Source: Rhizophagus irregularis (lineage: Eukaryota > Glomeromycota > Glomeromycetes > Glomerales > Glomeraceae). From it: 64,000 nucleotides of DNA. Below are positions 58,695 to 64,000 of this stretch, piece by piece (the stretch's first letter is position 1; every line of letters starts with the position of its first letter). A program made the translations under genes and the position numbers. The stretch covers positions 744,001 to 808,000 of the forward strand of contig NC_089458.1 of assembly GCF_026210795.1 (NCBI RefSeq), read 5' to 3'. The notes below the pieces were generated by a model that searched no databases, was not told where the DNA came from, and was given only the letters and a program-made list of their open reading frames with translations.

Positions 58695-59400
58695 TTTTTT
58701 TTGATCATTTTTGATCATCTTCTTTTATGATTTCACTTTCTTGAATAATTTTTTTCAATTCTTTTATTATTAATGGACTTGTATACACTATCATTTCTGT
58801 AATTTGAGTTATTAGTATAATAACATTATTTATCAGTACAAAACTCAAATTCAAGAAATTTGTAGCCATATTATTCCATGTGATTAGTATAGTAATAAAT
58901 ATAAATTCTTTATCTCTAATTCTTCAAAATCATTACTTTCTTGTACGTCAACTAGAAATTCAATTTTTGTCTCAAATAAAATATGTTCATTACCTAATTT
59001 AATTTTAAATTCTTGTTATTTAACAACATTCTTTTTTTATCATTTTTGATCATCTTTTTTATGATCTTGCTTTTTTGAATAATTTTTTTCAATTCTTTCA
59101 TTATTAATGGACTTAATATAAAATTCTTTATCTTCACCCATTGTTAAATTAATACTTCTATCAAATTTAGTATTTAATCTTTAGCCCATCAATTTTGCAG
59201 TTTTTGTCTAAATAATAAAATATGCTAATTTTTCAGAATTATCACTTTCTTATATGTCAATAAAAAATTTAATTTTTGCAATTTCAAATGAAATATATTT
59301 ATTGCTTAATTTAATCTCAAGTTCTTATCATCCAATAATATTTTTTTTGATCATTTTAATTATTTTCTTTCATAATCTTACTTTCTTAAATATAGGCCTT
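58695..59400. repeat. Duplicated segment of about 700 bp, copy 1
   Basis: Closely matches 60735-61435 in the same orientation (shared words include 'atcatttatcagtacaaaactc' and 'tcaattctttcattattaatgg'). Parts recur again at 59895 and 60315. No intact reading frame. Confidence 0.75.
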
Positions 59401-59860
59401 TTTTTACTTTCTGAAAGTAAAGCAAAAGCTGGATCATTCTCATTACGAACTCCAGTATTTATAAGCCTAATGCCAAAAAGAGCACTGGCTTGAATATGAT
59501 CTTCACTAGAGTATAAATATTTATCAATATGCAACAATTTAAGATCAACTTCTCATAACATAATCATACCGATAGAAGCAGTTATGCTTAATATTCCATA
59601 GTCTTTATTTTTATAAATTCACATTATACCATCCTCTATTAAGATTAATTTATCTTTAGCAAATCTAGCATTAATAAAAGCATTTACAAAAGTAAATGCT
59701 AAATTTTATTATGCTGAATCAACACTTTTGCTTGTAAATTCTGATCAAATATTTTCTAGATAGCTCTTATAAATATCTTCTGATGTTTGGTTTGAAAACA
59801 TTTAATTTTTTTGCAAAAGCAATGAAGTGTTTAGATAAGTGTGAAATTCAATTTATTGCT
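59395..59860 (-). pseudogene. Pseudo-exons of proteasome subunit RPN1
   Basis: Minus-strand translation with stops marked: VDSA**NLAFTFVNAFINAR, FAKDKLILIEDGIM*IYKNK, DYGILSITASIGMIML*EVD, then [20 protein letters not shown] and [20 protein letters not shown]. This follows the conserved central region of RPN1/PSMD2 (NLASTFVNAFVNA.., [50 protein letters not shown]). Stops stand where the family has Trp, Arg and Gln. The gene's N- and C-terminal parts are absent, so this is a decayed duplicate fragment, not the functional proteasome gene. Confidence 0.85.
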
Positions 59861-59879
59861 TAATTTAATTTTAAGTTTT

Positions 59880-60910
59880 TATCATCCAATAACATTTTTT
59901 TTGATCATTTTGATCATCTTCTTTTATGATCTCACTTTCTTGAATAATTTTTTTCAATTCTTTTATTATTAATAAACTTGTATACACTATTATTTCTGTA
60001 ATTTGAGTTATTAGCATAATGACATCATTTATTAATACAAAACTCAAATTTAAGAAATTTGTAACCATATCGTTCCATATGATAATCTAGCACTAACAAA
60101 AGCATTTACAAAAGTGGATGCTAAATTTTGTCATGCTGAATCAACACTTCCACTCATAAATCCTAATCAAATATTTTCTAGATAGTTCTTATAAATATCT
60201 TCTAATGTCTTTAGTTTGAGAACATTTAATTCTTTTGCAAGAGCAATAAAATATTTAGATAAGTGTGAAATTCAATTTATTGCTTAATTTAATCTCATCC
60301 AATAACATTTTTTTTTGATCATTTTGATTATCTTATTTTATAATCTCACTTTCTTGAATAATTTTTTTCAATTCTTTTATTATTAATGAACTTGTATATA
60401 CTATCATTTCTGTAATTTGAGTTATTGGCATAATGATATCATTTATCAATGCAAAACTTAAATTCAAGAAATTTGTAGAATTGTAGTCATATTGTTCCAT
60501 GTAATAATCCAGTATTAACAAAAGCATTTACAAAAGTGGATGCTAAATTTTGTCATACTGAATCAACACTTTTGCTTGTAAATTCTGATTGAATATTTTC
60601 TAGATGGCTCTTATAAATATCTTCTGGTGTATTTGGTTTGAGAATATCTAACTCTTTTACAAGAGCAATAAAGTATTTAGATAGGTGTGAAATTCAATTT
60701 ATTGCTTAATTTAATCTCAAGTTTTTATCATTTTTTTTGATTATTTTGATCATCTTCTTTTATGATTTTACTTTCTTGAATAATTTTTTCAATTCTTTTA
60801 TTATTAATGAACTTGTAGTATATACTATTATTTCTGTAATTTGAGTTATTAGCATAATGATATCATTTATCAGTATAAAACTCAAATTTAAGAAATTTGT
60901 AGCCATATCA
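59880..60910. repeat. Tandem array with units of about 415-425 bp
   Basis: The marker 'cataatgayatcatttatyaatrc' occurs at about 60017, 60431 and 60856. Each unit contains, on the minus strand, an RPN1 pseudo-exon (SKYFIALAKELNVLKLKTLE, DIYKNYLENI*, QNLASTFVNAFVSAR) and a second open piece (NLSFALINDIIMPITQITEM) that I do not recognise. At least two and a half units are visible, all with stop codons. Confidence 0.75.
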
Positions 60911-61435
60911 TTTCATGTGATTAGTGTAATAATAAATATAAAATTCTTTATTTCTAATCCTTCAAGATCATTACTTTCTTGTATGTAATTTTGCAGTCTC
61001 AAATAAAATATGTTCATTGCCTAATCTAGTCTCAAATTCTTGTTATTTAATAACATTCTTTTTTGACCATTTTTGATTATTTTCTTTCATGATCTTGCTT
61101 TTTTGAATAATTTTTTTTAATTCTTTTATAATTAATGGACTTAATATAAAATTCTTCATCTTCATCCATTATCAAGTTAATACTTTTACCAAATTTAGCA
61201 TTTAATCTTTAGTCCAATATTTGAAGTCAATTTTGCAGTTTTTGTTTAAATAATAAAATATGCATAATCTTTTAGAATTATCACTTCTTATATATTAATA
61301 AGAAATTCAATTTTTGTAATCTCAAATGAAATATATTTATTGCTTAAGTTCTTATTATTCAATAACATTTTTTTTTGATCATTTTGATCATTTTCTTTTA
61401 TAAATCATAATTTCACTTTCTTAAATATTGATCTA
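60735..61435. repeat. Duplicated segment of about 700 bp, copy 2
   Basis: Counterpart of 58695-59400. Together they flank the RPN1 pseudo-exon array. Confidence 0.75.
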
Positions 61436-61439
61436 GAAC

Positions 61440-61940
61440 AAAGTTGATTTCATTATATAACGGATCAGTTCAGAATTTTAACTTATACCTTTTAAATATT
61501 GAATGAGCAGTTTGCAAAACAGCATTATTTCTGGCAAAGTCTTCTGAACTAAATTTACTAGTTAATTGCAAGATCAAGTGTGACCATTGATTAGGAAATC
61601 ATTTTCAGCAATTAAAGATACAGCTTCACTTAGTTGAAGTTGTATATTTGATAGTACAGATATTAAAATATCAACCGCATTCTTATTTTTGGAGTTAAGT
61701 TTAAATTTTTTTTCTGCACTCAATTTCTTCTTATATAATTCTTAAAAGTAGTAACGCAGAAAACTGTACACTTTGTTTGGTATTTTATCCATAAGTAATA
61801 TATAATAGCGATAGGAAAGTCTTTTTGCTTCAGGCCTCATTTTGAATAGTTCCTGTTCAATATGTTGTCTTTTATCAGGTTCTAATGTTTGTTTTAAGAA
61901 AATAGCTAAGATAGCCAAGTATTAATTATTATTATATATT
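61440..61940 (-). pseudogene. Fragment of exportin-2 (CSE1)
   Basis: Minus-strand pieces in family order but in changing frames: KQTLEPDKRQHIEQEL near 61890 (the N-terminal 'L..TL.P....R..AE..L' helix), then VLSNIQLQLSEAVSLIAEND near 61620, and LTSKFSSEDFARNNAVLQTA plus HSIFKRYKLKF, with YNEINFVLDQ near 61440-61570. These correspond to the N-terminal HEAT repeats of CSE1 (QIQ.QLSDA.SIIG..DFP; V.RF.SGDF...NGVLRTAHSLFKRYR; LW.EIK.VLD). Stops and frameshifts show a pseudogene. CSE1 exports importin-alpha; the functional gene must be elsewhere. Confidence 0.75.
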
Positions 61941-62129
61941 GCTTCAGAAGACTTTTTTTTTTTTTACTAATTATATTACTTTGTAATATTGTATTTTATA
62001 TATTTTTAATTTTTTTTTAACTTATAATGTATCAAAAAATGTGTCATATTTCTTGAAAATAACCTCCGTATACTAAAAGAATTAAGATAATTTGACAAGT
62101 AGGAATCAATATTAAAAGCTAATTCCATT

Positions 62130-62330
62130 CATATCTGCACAATAGTTAAACTAATTTGTCAAATACATTTTTATAAGGATCAAGTTGTTTAGCAATATCA
62201 AATTTAATAATAGCTAAAAGGATATTAGCAGATATACTATTTGAATTCATTGTAATAACTTTATCAAAGGCTTGGGCTGCTTCATTAAACCAATTCAATT
62301 TAATGAAGCAGTAGTAAAAAGAAAAAAAAT
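62130..62330 (-). pseudogene. TPR-like coding fragment
   Basis: Minus-strand reading YCFIKLNWFNEAAQAFDKVI, TMNSNSISANILLAIIKFDI, AKQLDPYKNV, then a stop. The 'A..AFDKVI.MNPNS..A' pattern is a tetratricopeptide repeat, and the leading 'CFIKL' would fit CTR9-like proteins, but I cannot be specific. Fragment only. Confidence 0.45.
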
Positions 62331-62439
62331 GAAATGAAAAATATGGTCTTTTTATATATTTTTTTATTGTGCAAACTTTGTATCAATAAATTTGAACTAT
62401 ATTTTTTTTAGACAAATTAATTTCTTTTGTAAACTATAA

Positions 62440-63370
62440 TAGGAAACAATTTTTATTAGTTTAAAACCATTAATTTATATTTTTATATATTAGATATTAT
62501 TATTTTTGATTAATAAAATAGTAAAATTGCATAAATATGACAATTAAAAATAGATAATAGTTTACTTAATAATTAACAATTTTTATCAGTATAAAACCAT
62601 TATTTCTGATTTAAAGTTGCATAAATATGACAATTAATAATTTACTTAATAATTAACAATTTTTATTAGTTTAAAACTATTATTTCTGATTAATAAATAG
62701 TAAAGTTGCATCAATATGACAATTAAAAATAAATAATAGTAATAGTAAAATTACATCAATATGACAATTAATAATAGATAATAGTTTATTCAATAATTAA
62801 CAATTTTTATCAGTTTAAACTCATTAATTTATATTTTCTATTATTAATTTAATTTTTTATATATTAGATATTATTATTTTTAATTAATAAAATAGTAAAG
62901 TTGTATCAATATAACTATACTTATCAGCGGAATTGAATTTTTGAATTATGACAGACGTAATTAAAATGCCATAATTCGCTGTAATTATATGTTTTATTAG
63001 TAAACATTTGTACTGACGTAATTGTTTTTGGCTATGCCGTAATATTTTGACATTGACTTTTTAATTCTACTGAGAAGTATAAATATAACAATTAATAATA
63101 GATAATAGTTTACTTAATAATTAACAATTTTTATCAGTTTAAAACCATTAATTTATATTTTTTATTGTTAATTTAATTTTTTATATATTATGATATTATT
63201 ATTTTGAAATCAAAAAATAGTAAAGTTGCATCAATATAACAATTAATAATAGATAATTATATATTATGATATTATTATTTTTGATTAATAAAATAGTAAA
63301 GTTACATCAATATGACAATTAAAAATAGATAATAGTTTATTTAATAATTAATAATTTTTATCAGTTTAAA
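62440..63370. repeat. Degenerate AT-rich tandem repeat (about 100-150 bp units)
   Basis: Recurring block: 'aataattaacaatttttatcag', 'tttaaaaccattaatttata', 'aatagtaaagttgcatcaat', 'atgacaattaataatagata'. At least six irregular copies with internal deletions. Confidence 0.75.
62918..63079. mobile_element. 162-bp MITE with TA flanks
   Basis: TACTTATCAGCGGAATT at the left and the inverse of TACTTCTCAGTAGAATT at the right, TA on both sides. It interrupts one unit of the surrounding tandem repeat. The interior contains 'acgtaatt / gccgtaat' words. Confidence 0.7.
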
Positions 63371-63576
63371 ATTATAATAAGGGTTATTATAGAAAATTGA
63401 CCCTTTACTAATAGTTTTTACCTTACTTTTTTCTTAAATTCTGGTTAATTAGCTAAAAAAGAAAAAAATTATAACGAATGTAACATAAAATTTTCTTTTA
63501 TAGTAGAATCTGCAAAGAATTTTATATATGATTTTTACCTTAAGTCTAAGGTGACCTATATTATAAGTAAGCAGAG
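63371..63576. mobile_element. CTCTGCTTACTTATA MITE, copy 2
   Basis: Closely matches 41409-41626 ('gaccctttactaatagttttt', 'gtaacataaaattttctttt', 'ctgcaaagaattttatatat') and ends with tataagtaagcagag. The left terminus is degraded. Confidence 0.8.
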
Positions 63577-64000
63577 TTCTACTATTTCCTTTGAGTATAA
63601 TAATAATAATAATAAAATATATATATATTGTACTTCAGATCGATTCTTACTTCAGATTGAAGCTCACACATCTAGATTATCACCTGACGCATTTCAATTG
63701 CTAATAAAATAAGCTATAATTAAACATCAAATTTTTTAACTTTAATGTATTTTTAAGTACTAAGTAAACTTATTTATTATAATTTTAAGTATACAATCCT
63801 AAAATTTCAGAATAGTTGGAATCATACTTATAAAAATCTTTTCATTTGAAAATGACTTAAAATTTAATAATTTTCAGATAAAACACAAGTATAAATTTCA
63901 ATATAAATCAGATTTACATAAAAATTTCAGAAAACATGTAACTCATTATGATACATAAGTTTAAATATATTATAAAAAGTAGTTTAATTAATGAGAAAAA
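63577..64000. other. AT-rich DNA to window end
   Basis: A short (ATA/TAA)n stretch at 63598-63630; otherwise nothing is recognised. Confidence 0.45.

Overview
The window looks like nuclear DNA of an arbuscular mycorrhizal fungus (Glomeromycotina), most likely Rhizophagus or a close relative. The reasons are the very AT-rich intergenic DNA, compact housekeeping genes with many 50-200 nt GT-AG introns, and a dense load of decayed LINE, MULE, pogo and MITE sequence. The organism is an inference; no rRNA or other marker gene is present. No tRNA, rRNA or CRISPR was found.

Layout. 1-6.3 kb: AT-rich DNA with short inverted-repeat elements, three of them with exact 8-bp target-site duplications. 6.5-33.8 kb: a gene island. 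In order it holds a small heat-shock protein (+), CDP-diacylglycerol synthase (+), RNase P/MRP subunit RPP14 (-), the SNARE VTI1 (+), U1-70K (-), protein phosphatase 5 (-), two glyoxylate/hydroxypyruvate reductase paralogues (+), an unrecognised two-pass membrane protein (+), a GM130/BUG1-like golgin (-), a triple-KH RNA-binding protein (-), TRAPPC1/BET5 (+) and the rRNA-processing nuclease NOB1 (+). Exon structures were derived by hand from splice sites and reading phase; every spliced model closes in frame. 33.8-64 kb: accessory DNA made of decayed LINEs, a MULE carrying a pogo/Tigger element that itself carries a MITE, several MITE families, a 52-bp tandem repeat, a degenerate interstitial telomere-like tract, and pseudo-exons of RPN1 and CSE1 in a locally duplicated array.

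The most notable event in the gene island is a head-to-tail tandem duplication of about 3.1 kb (16891-19953 and 19954-23048). Its ends fall inside PP5 on the left and the two-pass membrane protein on the right. This left one intact copy of each boundary gene outside, two complete reductase genes, and two broken 5' ends in the middle. The two reductases differ at the N terminus: the downstream copy has an ATG in front of a mitochondrial-presequence-like segment, and the upstream copy has TTG there and probably starts 24 codons later.

Functionally the island is housekeeping: secretory-pathway components (VTI1, TRAPPC1, golgin), RNA processing (RPP14, U1-70K, NOB1, KH protein), phospholipid synthesis, proteostasis (HSP20, PP5) and glyoxylate metabolism. 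The neighbours share no evident pathway. Several are arranged divergently over short intergenic gaps. I found no new enzymatic or defence system. The novel-looking material is the duplication, the TSD-anchored MITE families and the pseudo-exon array.
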